Source: Polyangiaceae bacterium (GTDB lineage: Bacteria > Myxococcota > Polyangia > Polyangiales > Polyangiaceae). Taken from it: a DNA stretch of 5,211 nt. Within the stretch, counting starts at the first letter, position 1; the number at the start of each line of letters is the position of its first letter. The DNA lies in the NCBI GenBank assembly GCA_025936205.1, contig JAICTU010000580.1, forward strand, positions 1-5,211. Direction: 5' to 3'. Position numbers and translations under genes: made by a program. The notes under the pieces were generated by a model. The model was not told where the DNA came from. It saw only the letters and a program-made list of their open reading frames with translations, and made no database searches. Below are positions 1 to 5,211 of the stretch, piece by piece.

Positions 1-839
<839 letters not shown>

Positions 840-865
840 CCGGCGTCAGGTTCGGGGAGCGGCGC

Positions 866-2074
866 CTACGCGCTGTGCGTGGGGTGCTTGAAGCGATCGT
901 TCCGGCGGGGGAAGCCGTGGCCGAGGGCCCAGGACCAGCTGGAAGAGCTGGCGCGGCGTGCGAAGGCGTCGGCCAGGCGCGTGAGCGCCGCCAGCGCTCG
1001 CTCGGCGCTGCGGTAGCGGTGCTGGCGATGCGGCTGCAGGCACTTGAGCACGAAGGCGTCCAGCTCCGGCGGCAGCTCCGGGCGGATCTGGCTGGGCGGT
1101 AGCGGTGGCGGTGAGAGCAAGCTGAGCGTGCCCGCGGCCGAAGCGTCCCGCGCGAAGGGGAGGCGCCCGGTGAGCATCTCGAACATCACCACACCGAAGG
1201 CGAACAAGTCCGTCTCCGGCCCGAGCTGCAGGTTCTCGATCTGTTCGGGCGCCATGTAACCGCGGCTGCCGGCGCCGATCCCCGTCGGACGCAGCGGCGG
1301 CTCCGCGTGCAGCGGACGCGCCAGGCCGAAGTCCATGATCACGGCCTGGCCTGTACCGTTACCGGGCAAGCGCAGCATCACGTTCTCGGTCTTGAAGTCA
1401 CGGTGCAACACGCTGGCGGCGTGCACGGCGGCGAGCCCGATCAGGAGCTGGCGTGCGATGCCGAACACCTGCGGGAGCGGCGGCAGGCCGTGGCGCAAGC
1501 GCCGGCGCAGCGTGTGCCCTTCCAGGTACTCCATGGTCATGAAGTACGTGGTGCGGCGCTGGGGCTCTCGCTCCTCGTGCACTCCCGCGTCGTACAAGCG
1601 GCACACGTTGGGATGCGTGATGCGCCGGGCCATGCGCACCTCGTCCAGCAGGCGCTGCGCATCGAGCGAGGTTTGCCCGGTGGTGGTCTTCAGGGCGACC
1701 GGCTCGCGCAACACGCGGTCGTACGCTTCGTAGACCTGGCCCATGCCGCCGCGCCCGAGAAAGCGCCGCACGACGTAGCGCTGAGCCACCAGCGTGCCGC
1801 GACCGAACACGACCGTGGGGCACACGCTGGGCATGGTGCCCTCGGACGCGACCGCGTCTTCCGGTACTTGCTCGCCATCCGCCGATGCTGCCATGCCCTC
1901 CCACGAAGGCGCGCCCCACGCGGCAGCCGCGCGCTCCCGGCTCGCCGAAACCGACGACGAAAGAGGATCCGGTCGGCCCAGCGTGGAGAGGGACGGCTCC
2001 TCATCGCCGAGCAACGACGGGATGGTCACGGAATCCGCGCGTCGGGGTTTCGATGGTGCATCGCTGTTGTTCAT
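866..2074 (-). CDS. Serine/threonine protein kinase (Hanks type), soluble, 402 aa
   Basis: A complete eukaryotic-type kinase that transfers phosphate from ATP to Ser/Thr residues of target proteins. Catalytic elements: glycine loop GRGGMGQVY (107-115), ATP lysine in VALK (K129), a likely alpha-C glutamate (E145), catalytic loop HRDFKTEN (224-231; D226, K228, N231), DFG (248-250), APE within YMAPEQ (273-278), and alpha-F aspartate D289 in TDLFAFG. All residues needed for activity are present; HRDFK in place of HRDLK is common in myxobacterial kinases. Residues 1-93 are rich in Ser, Pro and acidic residues and look disordered. The roughly 30-residue tail after the kinase fold is Ser/Trp/Arg-rich. 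I see no transmembrane helix and no PASTA, TPR, WD40 or other sensor domain, so it should be cytoplasmic and take its signal from partners or autophosphorylation. The ATG at 2074 is preceded by GAGGT at a 6-nt spacing. The gene diverges from the lipoprotein gene and converges on the sigma-54 activator gene. Its substrate is unknown. Confidence 0.96.
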   Translation of the reverse strand: MNNSDAPSKPRRADSVTIPSLLGDEEPSLSTLGRPDPLSSSVSASRERAAAAWGAPSWEGMAASADGEQVPEDAVASEGTMPSVCPTVVFGRGTLVAQRYVVRRFLGRGGMGQVYEAYDRVLREPVALKTTTGQTSLDAQRLLDEVRMARRITHPNVCRLYDAGVHEEREPQRRTTYFMTMEYLEGHTLRRRLRHGLPPLPQVFGIARQLLIGLAAVHAASVLHRDFKTENVMLRLPGNGTGQAVIMDFGLARPLHAEPPLRPTGIGAGSRGYMAPEQIENLQLGPETDLFAFGVVMFEMLTGRLPFARDASAAGTLSLLSPPPLPPSQIRPELPPELDAFVLKCLQPHRQHRYRSAERALAALTRLADAFARRASSSSWSWALGHGFPRRNDRFKHPTHSA

Positions 2075-2080
2075 GGCCGT

Positions 2081-2085
2081 ACCTC
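2081..2085 (-). promoter_or_regulatory. Shine-Dalgarno sequence of the kinase gene
   Basis: On the minus strand the bases GAGGT lie 6 nt upstream of the ATG at 2074, within TTGAGGTACGGCC-ATG. This is a good match to the anti-Shine-Dalgarno sequence at normal spacing, and it fixes the kinase start at 2074. Confidence 0.7.
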
Positions 2086-2172
2086 AATCTTCAGAGCTTC
2101 CGAGGAATGGTGCCAAGACCCGTCCGAGTCACCCTCGAGGAGCGCAGTGGTAGCCCCCGCTGCGGCTCCGTA

Positions 2173-2201
2173 CCTATAGCCATTAGCACGACGCGTGCCG
2201 A
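2173..2201 (-). promoter_or_regulatory. Possible sigma-70-type promoter for the kinase gene
   Basis: On the minus strand TCGGCA (2201-2196; 4 of 6 match to TTGACA) is followed after exactly 17 nt by TATAGG (2178-2173; 4 of 6 match to TATAAT). Transcription would start near 2166 and give a leader of about 90 nt before the kinase ATG. It is one of the few TA-rich hexamers in this GC-rich gap and is correctly placed. Matches of this quality also occur by chance, so this is a suggestion only. Confidence 0.22.
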
Positions 2202-2372
2202 TCGAACGCTGGACAGGTGTGCCGGAGCAAGAATTGCCACCCCCGCGTTTCTCTGCGGCAGCTCTCGGGCTGTGGAGGCGCGCTTCGCGCCAGTTGTGCC
2301 ACTCGAACGACATGAAGATCAGCAGTGCTCGGAGGAGCGATCCAATTTCTTAAGGAAGTAGACGGGCGCGAG

Positions 2373-2403
2373 CGCCGGCGTTTCACTTCATGAAACGCCG
2401 GCG
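2373..2403. repeat. Perfect 13-bp inverted repeat with a 5-nt loop
   Basis: The left arm (2373-2385, CGCCGGCGTTTCA) and right arm (2391-2403, TGAAACGCCGGCG) pair without mismatch around the loop CTTCA. As RNA this is a very stable hairpin. No T-run follows on either strand, so it is not a classical intrinsic terminator. It could be a U-less terminator, a processing or stability element in an RNA, or a two-fold symmetric operator between the divergent genes. The centre also holds the 8-bp palindrome TTCATGAA (2387-2394). Confidence 0.8.
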
Positions 2404-2652
2404 GCATAGCAAAACGACCAAACAGCGCAACCCCCGCGTACGGAGAGCAAGCGATCACAGCTCTGGAATCCATCGCTGACCGACGGGATTGGATCCTCGC
2501 GCGGAACAGCAATCCCAGGCGATCGTTACTCGCCGAGCGACCGTGAGATCTCTCCCCTCCAGCGGGGCGGAAAGGTGTCCCGCCGCCGGGCTGCAGCACT
2601 GCTGTATCTCCGAGGCGAGCACCCGACCGGGTTCCTTTCGCGGTGGAACTGG

Positions 2653-2695
2653 GCGCGACTCGCGCGCGCCACGAGCTCCTGCGGTCGCGCTTTTT
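2653..2695 (+). terminator. Terminator-like hairpin plus T5
   Basis: GCGCGAC (2653-2659) pairs with GTCGCGC (2684-2690), and a run of five T follows at once (2691-2695). The stem is 7 bp and almost all G/C, but the loop is long, about 24 nt, which weakens the call. The orientation would stop + strand transcription about 70 bp before the lipoprotein start. It would therefore end a transcript begun in the non-coding region, or attenuate readthrough into the lipoprotein gene. Confidence 0.35.
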
Positions 2696-2729
2696 CCATT
2701 CTGGCGCGCTCTCTGGGCCGCCCCCCGAA

Positions 2730-2758
2730 TTGCATCGCTCCGTTCGGCCGGCTATCGT
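2730..2758 (+). promoter_or_regulatory. Possible promoter giving a nearly leaderless lipoprotein mRNA
   Basis: TTGCAT (2730-2735) and TATCGT (2753-2758) are separated by exactly 17 nt. A start point about 7 nt further on falls at 2764-2766, directly at the ATG at 2767. That fits the absence of any Shine-Dalgarno sequence before this ATG. The -35 match is only 3 of 6, so confidence is low. Confidence 0.2.
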
Positions 2759-2766
2759 CGCCGGTC

Positions 2767-3294
2767 ATGTCGAAGCCCCTTCTCTCGGTCGGCGCCTGCT
2801 TGCTCGCGGCGAGCAGCCTGGCGTGCGGCCCCTCCTACGACGAGCACACCATCAAGACGCCGAACGATCGCGTTCGCGAGCAGGAGGAGCTCGCCTATCA
2901 GGAGGAGCAGAAGGCGCGCAACAAGCCCGCGACCGAGGGTGCCACTCCGGAAGAAAAGGACAGGCCCGGCTTGTTCGACGAGAAACAGGCGGAGCTGGAG
3001 TTTCAGCGTGCAACGCGCTCGGCGGAGACCTGCCCCGAGGTCGTGACCGGCGATAACGTGCCTCACGGCAAGACGGCCGTGACGGTCACCTTCGCGCTCG
3101 ACGGTTCGGTGGCGAGCGCCACGATCCCACCGCCCTTCCAGGAGACCCGGCTCGGCAACTGCGTGTTGAACGCCTATCAGGCCATCATCGTTCCGCCCTA
3201 CTCGGGCGAGCGCAAGGTGATGACCTGGGACGTCAACCTGGAAGGGAAGGCGCCCGCGAAGGCAGAGAAGGCGCCCGCCAAGAAGAAGAAGTGA
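2767..3294 (+). CDS. Predicted lipoprotein with AgmX/PglI (TonB-like) C-terminal domain, 175 aa
   Basis: A short basic start (MSKP), a hydrophobic stretch (about 5-19) and cysteine 20 in SLAC-G look like a lipoprotein signal; Ser at -3 is unusual for a lipobox, where Leu is expected. Residues 30-85 are highly charged and Glu/Gln/Lys-rich, probably helical. From about 89 to 160 comes a beta-rich domain with the pattern VTVTFALDGSV, then a C132-containing helix and IIVPPYSGE, which resembles the AgmX/PglI or TonB-like C-terminal domains frequent in myxobacteria. C89 and C132 could form a disulfide in the periplasm. The end is a Lys/Ala/Pro tail (GKAPAKAEKAPAKKKK). The start at 2767 is chosen because it places the signal peptide at the N-terminus. 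The frame is open back to 2575, but that extension is Arg-rich and not signal-like. No clear Shine-Dalgarno is present. The gene stands alone between divergent and convergent neighbours. The role is unknown; a periplasmic or outer-membrane structural or transport role is inferred. Confidence 0.85.
   Translation: MSKPLLSVGACLLAASSLACGPSYDEHTIKTPNDRVREQEELAYQEEQKARNKPATEGATPEEKDRPGLFDEKQAELEFQRATRSAETCPEVVTGDNVPHGKTAVTVTFALDGSVASATIPPPFQETRLGNCVLNAYQAIIVPPYSGERKVMTWDVNLEGKAPAKAEKAPAKKKK
3246..3278 (+). repeat. 12-bp direct repeat encoding the Lys/Ala/Pro tail
   Basis: GAAGGCGCCCGC occurs at 3246-3257 and again at 3267-3278, a 21-bp period that keeps the reading frame. It encodes the duplicated KAPAK motif at the C-terminus of the lipoprotein. 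A small in-frame tandem duplication is the likely origin. Confidence 0.7.
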
Positions 3295-3347
3295 GGAAGA
3301 GCGGTCGAGGGAATTTGGAGCTCGGAGCCGAGCGACGCTCTCCCACG

Positions 3348-3392
3348 TCAGGATGTGCCCCTGTTCGACGCCGAGCGGGCACGTCCTGATTT
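3348..3392. terminator. Long hairpin between convergent genes, probable bidirectional terminator
   Basis: TCAGGATGTGCCC (3348-3360) pairs over 13 bp with GGGCACGTCCTGA (3377-3389), with a single T-G wobble. Inside, after a 2-nt bulge, GTTCG (3363-3367) pairs with CGAGC (3372-3376) around a 4-nt loop, giving one long branched-free hairpin. TTT follows on the + strand (3390-3392). It lies 53 bp after the lipoprotein stop and about 30 bp from the stop of the convergent small membrane protein gene, as expected for a shared terminator. The T-run is short, and the minus strand has none. Confidence 0.6.
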
Positions 3393-3420
3393 CGCCAGGA
3401 GCCGCCCCAGGGGCTGCGCG

Positions 3421-3696
3421 TCACAGCATCCAGAGCGTGATCACGATCAGCAGCGTGACCACCGCGACGGAGATCATCGCGGCCAGCTCCCAGGCCCCGC
3501 TGGGCAGGGAAGCGCCGTCCTCGGGAGTGCGCGATTGGCGGCGCGTGCGGCCGAGCTCGTCGACGCCGCGCAGCTCGACGGAAGCGAACGGGTTGGTCGC
3601 GCGCGACGAGCGTCCGCTCAGAGCCTGGTTGGCGGCATCCAGCGCCGTCGCGTGATCCATGCCGTCGCCGGCGAAGTCGCTGCCCCGCGCCTTCAT
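3421..3696 (-). CDS. Small C-terminally anchored single-pass membrane protein, 91 aa
   Basis: I do not recognise a family. Residues 1-66 are hydrophilic and probably disordered, with a basic cluster (RTRRQSR, 50-56). Residues about 69-91 form one strongly hydrophobic helix (ELAAMISVAVVTLLIVITLW) that ends at the very C-terminus. This predicts a tail-anchored inner-membrane protein with its N-terminal part in the cytoplasm. The start is set at 3696 because this ATG overlaps the stop of the upstream HEAT gene as ATGA (3693-3696) and GGGTGGG lies just upstream. An earlier in-frame start at 3738 would overlap the HEAT gene by 46 bp and is less likely. Codons are strongly G/C-ending as in the neighbours, which supports real coding. 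Co-expression with the HEAT protein suggests it may recruit that protein to the membrane; this is inference. Confidence 0.75.
   Translation of the reverse strand: MKARGSDFAGDGMDHATALDAANQALSGRSSRATNPFASVELRGVDELGRTRRQSRTPEDGASLPSGAWELAAMISVAVVTLLIVITLWML
3693..3696 (-). promoter_or_regulatory. ATGA stop/start overlap (translational coupling)
   Basis: On the minus strand the TGA of the HEAT-repeat gene (3695-3693) overlaps the ATG of the small membrane protein gene (3696-3694). Overlaps of this form are typical of translationally coupled genes and decide the start of the downstream gene. Confidence 0.7.
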
Positions 3697-5211
3697 CCCA
3701 CCCGCCCGAAACGCCGAGCCCCCGTCGTCTCCCACCACTTCCGGTAGCGCTGCTGTGCGGCGCGGCGCTCTTCCTCGGGCAGGCTCTCGGAGTAGCCGAA
3801 GCTATCTCTGGCTTCGATCAACAGCTCGTCTGCGGCCGCCTTGCGCAGTCGCGGGTCACGATGGTCGAGTGCCTCGATCAGCCACTGGAAGCGGTGCTGG
3901 GCCTGGTGTGCCTGCCACCAGTCGCTCCAGGCCTGCGTGTCTCGCGCAAAGTCCTGGCGCGTGATCACGGTCAGGGTCCAGAGGGCCTTGTGCACGACCG
4001 GCTCGGTGTCGAGGGACAGGAGCGCGATCAGGCGCGGCACGCTGGCGCTGTCGCGCAAGCGCGCGACGTGCTCCAGCGTGCGCAGCCGCAGGGTGAGCGG
4101 CGTGTCGCCAGCCTCGGCCACCTCGAACAGCGTCTTGCGGAACAGATTGGCCGCGGAGCTGCTGAGCAACAAGCGCGCGGCGTCGAGCGCGGCCTGGTGC
4201 ACGCGCGGTTCCTCGTCGGCGAGCCGCTGCACGACGGCACGGCACGCCTCGGGTCCGGGGATCTCACCGAGCAGCAGCGTCGCCCAGCGGCGCACGCGGG
4301 AGTCGCGATCTTCGGTGCTGCGCGTGATGTCGGGCACGGCAGGGGAGCCGATGTTGGCCAGCGCTTGCAGGAGGGGCCCGCACTCGGAGGCGCGCGAGCT
4401 CGGGCCCGCGCGTTCGCTCACCACCGGGCCCGGAAAGCGCGCCATCAGCTGCGGTAGCCCCGCAGCGCCGAGGCGTGCCAGGTCCTGAGCCGCCTTGGCG
4501 TTGCCCTGACACAGCTGCTCGATCATGGCTTCGATCTCGGGCTCCGGCGGCGGGACGCTCGGTGGCCTGCTGGGGGACAAGCCGCCCAGCGGCGGGAAGC
4601 TTGGCGGTCGGCTCGGTGAGCGCGTGCTCGGCGGCGGCTCACTCGGCGCATGCGGCGGGGGGATGGCCGCGCGTGCCGAGCGCTGCGACGCCGGCACATC
4701 GGGCATCGAGATCGATGCCGGAGCTGGCGCCGATGCGACCGGGGGCGCACTCGGCACGGCAGCGCCATTCAGCACCGGTGCTGCAGCGGCCGCAGGCGCG
4801 GAGTCGGTTGCCGGGGGAGCAGGGGCGGCAGGCGTGGAGTTGGCGGCTGCCGCGGCAGTCGCTGCGCCGGCGGGCGCGGCCTCAGCTGCCGGCGCTGGCG
4901 CGCTGGGCACGACGACCGGCGGCACCACCGTCTCCGCTTCCGCCACCGGCGGGGGGGCGGGTTCCGTCACGAAGGGCAGCACGGGCTCCGTGCTCGCCTC
5001 CGGCGGAGCAGGCGCTGGCGCCGGGGCGGGAGCCGTCACTGCAGCGGGTGCCGCGGGGACCGGGGCCGAGCGCACCAGATCCGGCGGTCGCTCGGTGGGA
5101 ACGCGTGGCACCGGCTTGACCGACGGCGCATCGAGCTGCGTCGTGGAGTTCTCCGGCGTAGCAGTCTGTGCCGGCACGGGCGCCGGGACACCGGGCGCGG
5201 GCGCAGGCGCC
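3693..5211 (-). CDS. HEAT-repeat protein with long Pro/Ala-rich N-terminal region, 5' end outside window
   Basis: The frame is open to the right edge; 505 residues are visible, numbered from the first complete codon at 5210. Residues 1 to about 222 are almost wholly Pro, Ala, Ser and Val and must be disordered. They include a repeated decapeptide SPSRPPS(F/V)PP (198-207 and 212-221). Residues about 225-505 are a helical solenoid of HEAT-like repeats, seen as pairs such as RVRRWATLLLGEI, RVHQAALDAARLLL, VVHKALWTL and RLRKAAADELL. Two Trp signatures follow HEAT units: QDFARDTQAWSDWW (419-432) and a spaced version from DSFGYS (469-474) to KWW (491-493). HEAT solenoids usually act as protein-binding scaffolds; no enzymatic motif is seen. 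The GTG at 5177 could serve as a start, but the same composition continues upstream of it in frame, so the true start, and any N-terminal domain, probably lies beyond the window. The stop overlaps the next gene. Confidence 0.88.
   Translation of the reverse strand, partial: APAPAPGVPAPVPAQTATPENSTTQLDAPSVKPVPRVPTERPPDLVRSAPVPAAPAAVTAPAPAPAPAPPEASTEPVLPFVTEPAPPPVAEAETVVPPVVVPSAPAPAAEAAPAGAATAAAAANSTPAAPAPPATDSAPAAAAAPVLNGAAVPSAPPVASAPAPASISMPDVPASQRSARAAIPPPHAPSEPPPSTRSPSRPPSFPPLGGLSPSRPPSVPPPEPEIEAMIEQLCQGNAKAAQDLARLGAAGLPQLMARFPGPVVSERAGPSSRASECGPLLQALANIGSPAVPDITRSTEDRDSRVRRWATLLLGEIPGPEACRAVVQRLADEEPRVHQAALDAARLLLSSSAANLFRKTLFEVAEAGDTPLTLRLRTLEHVARLRDSASVPRLIALLSLDTEPVVHKALWTLTVITRQDFARDTQAWSDWWQAHQAQHRFQWLIEALDHRDPRLRKAAADELLIEARDSFGYSESLPEEERRAAQQRYRKWWETTGARRFGRVG
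4548..4619 (-). repeat. Degenerate direct repeat encoding SPSRPPS(F/V)PP
   Basis: Two copies of about 30 bp, offset by 42 bp, encode SPSRPPSFPP and SPSRPPSVPP in the linker just before the HEAT solenoid. The copies differ at several silent positions, so this is an old duplication or selection for composition, not a recent tandem repeat. Confidence 0.6.

Larger units (their letters stand above)
2075..2766. other. Non-coding region of about 690 bp between the divergent kinase and lipoprotein genes
   Basis: No protein gene is supported here. The open frames on both strands have Arg/Ser/Pro-rich, low-complexity translations with no recognisable motif, and most run into or antisense to the flanking genes. 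The region holds the kinase ribosome binding site and a possible kinase promoter at the left. Next come a short GC hairpin (ggcgcg-ctt-cgcgcc, 2277-2291), a local AT-rich patch (about 2341-2358), and a perfect 13-bp inverted repeat (2373-2403). To the right lie a hairpin followed by five T (2653-2695) and a weak promoter match next to the lipoprotein start. I see no tRNA-like or known riboswitch-like motif. It is long for a bacterial intergenic gap and may carry an unannotated small RNA on the + strand. Confidence 0.6.

Noticed and set aside
1307..2179. 290-codon open frame on the + strand antisense to the kinase
   Set aside because: It lies opposite a gene with every kinase motif intact. Its translation is Arg/His/Ala-rich without motifs, as expected for antisense frames in GC-rich coding DNA.
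2226..2240. Sigma-54-like element TGGCAATTCTTGCT on the - strand upstream of the kinase
   Set aside because: The GG and GC doublets are separated by 8 nt, not the required 10, so it should not work as a -24/-12 promoter.
2277..2291. Short hairpin ggcgcg-ctt-cgcgcc
   Set aside because: A 6-bp G/C stem with a 3-nt loop is expected by chance in DNA this GC-rich and has no T-run or other context.
2183..2599. 138-codon open frame on the - strand in the non-coding region
   Set aside because: The translation has no domain, signal or membrane segment, and it runs across the perfect hairpin at 2373-2403, which would be odd in a coding sequence. No convincing ribosome binding site was noted.
2575..2766. 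64-codon N-terminal extension of the lipoprotein frame
   Set aside because: It would bury the lipoprotein signal inside the protein. The extension is Arg-rich, unlike the downstream coding sequence, and contains the terminator-like element.
3697..3738. Upstream start of the small membrane protein at 3738
   Set aside because: It would overlap the HEAT gene by 46 bp, while the ATG at 3696 gives a classical ATGA overlap with a purine-rich stretch just before it.
3841..4488. Long + strand open frames antisense to the HEAT gene (also 3861-4457 and 4475-5119)
   Set aside because: Their translations are Arg/Ala/Ser-rich and without motifs, and they lie opposite clear HEAT repeats or the Pro/Ala-rich region; they are compositional shadows.

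Overview
The window is high-GC DNA of a kind typical of delta-proteobacteria, most likely a myxobacterium (Myxococcota, perhaps the Polyangiales side). That assignment is an inference. It rests on a eukaryotic-type Ser/Thr kinase with the HRDFK catalytic loop, an NtrC-family sigma-54 activator, a lipoprotein with an AgmX/PglI (TonB-like) C-terminal domain, and a Pro/Ala-rich HEAT-repeat protein, all with strong G/C bias at third codon positions. I see no rRNA, tRNA, CRISPR array, insertion sequence or phage gene.

Layout. (1) Positions 1-839, + strand: the C-terminal part of a sigma-54-dependent activator, cut by the left edge just after its Walker A motif. (2) Positions 866-2074, - strand: a complete 402-residue soluble Ser/Thr kinase, converging tail-to-tail on the activator with a 26-bp gap. 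(3) Positions 2075-2766: about 690 bp of non-coding DNA between two divergent genes. It holds a perfect 13-bp inverted repeat, a terminator-like hairpin plus T5, and weak promoter matches on both sides. (4) Positions 2767-3294, + strand: a 175-residue predicted lipoprotein. (5) Positions 3295-3420: a convergent gap with a long imperfect hairpin, probably a terminator shared by both sides. (6) Positions 3421-5211, - strand: a two-gene unit read from beyond the right edge. A large HEAT-repeat protein (5' end outside the window) is followed, through an ATGA stop/start overlap, by a 91-residue protein ending in one C-terminal membrane helix.

How they may work together. The activator and kinase are both signalling proteins, but they are convergent and not co-transcribed, so a functional link is only a guess. 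The HEAT protein and the tail-anchored protein are the one pair whose layout argues for co-expression. The lipoprotein probably acts in the periplasm or at the outer membrane. No clearly new system is visible. The points most worth a second look are the coupled HEAT/tail-anchored pair, the structured non-coding region 2340-2700, and the TonB-like domain carried on a lipoprotein.
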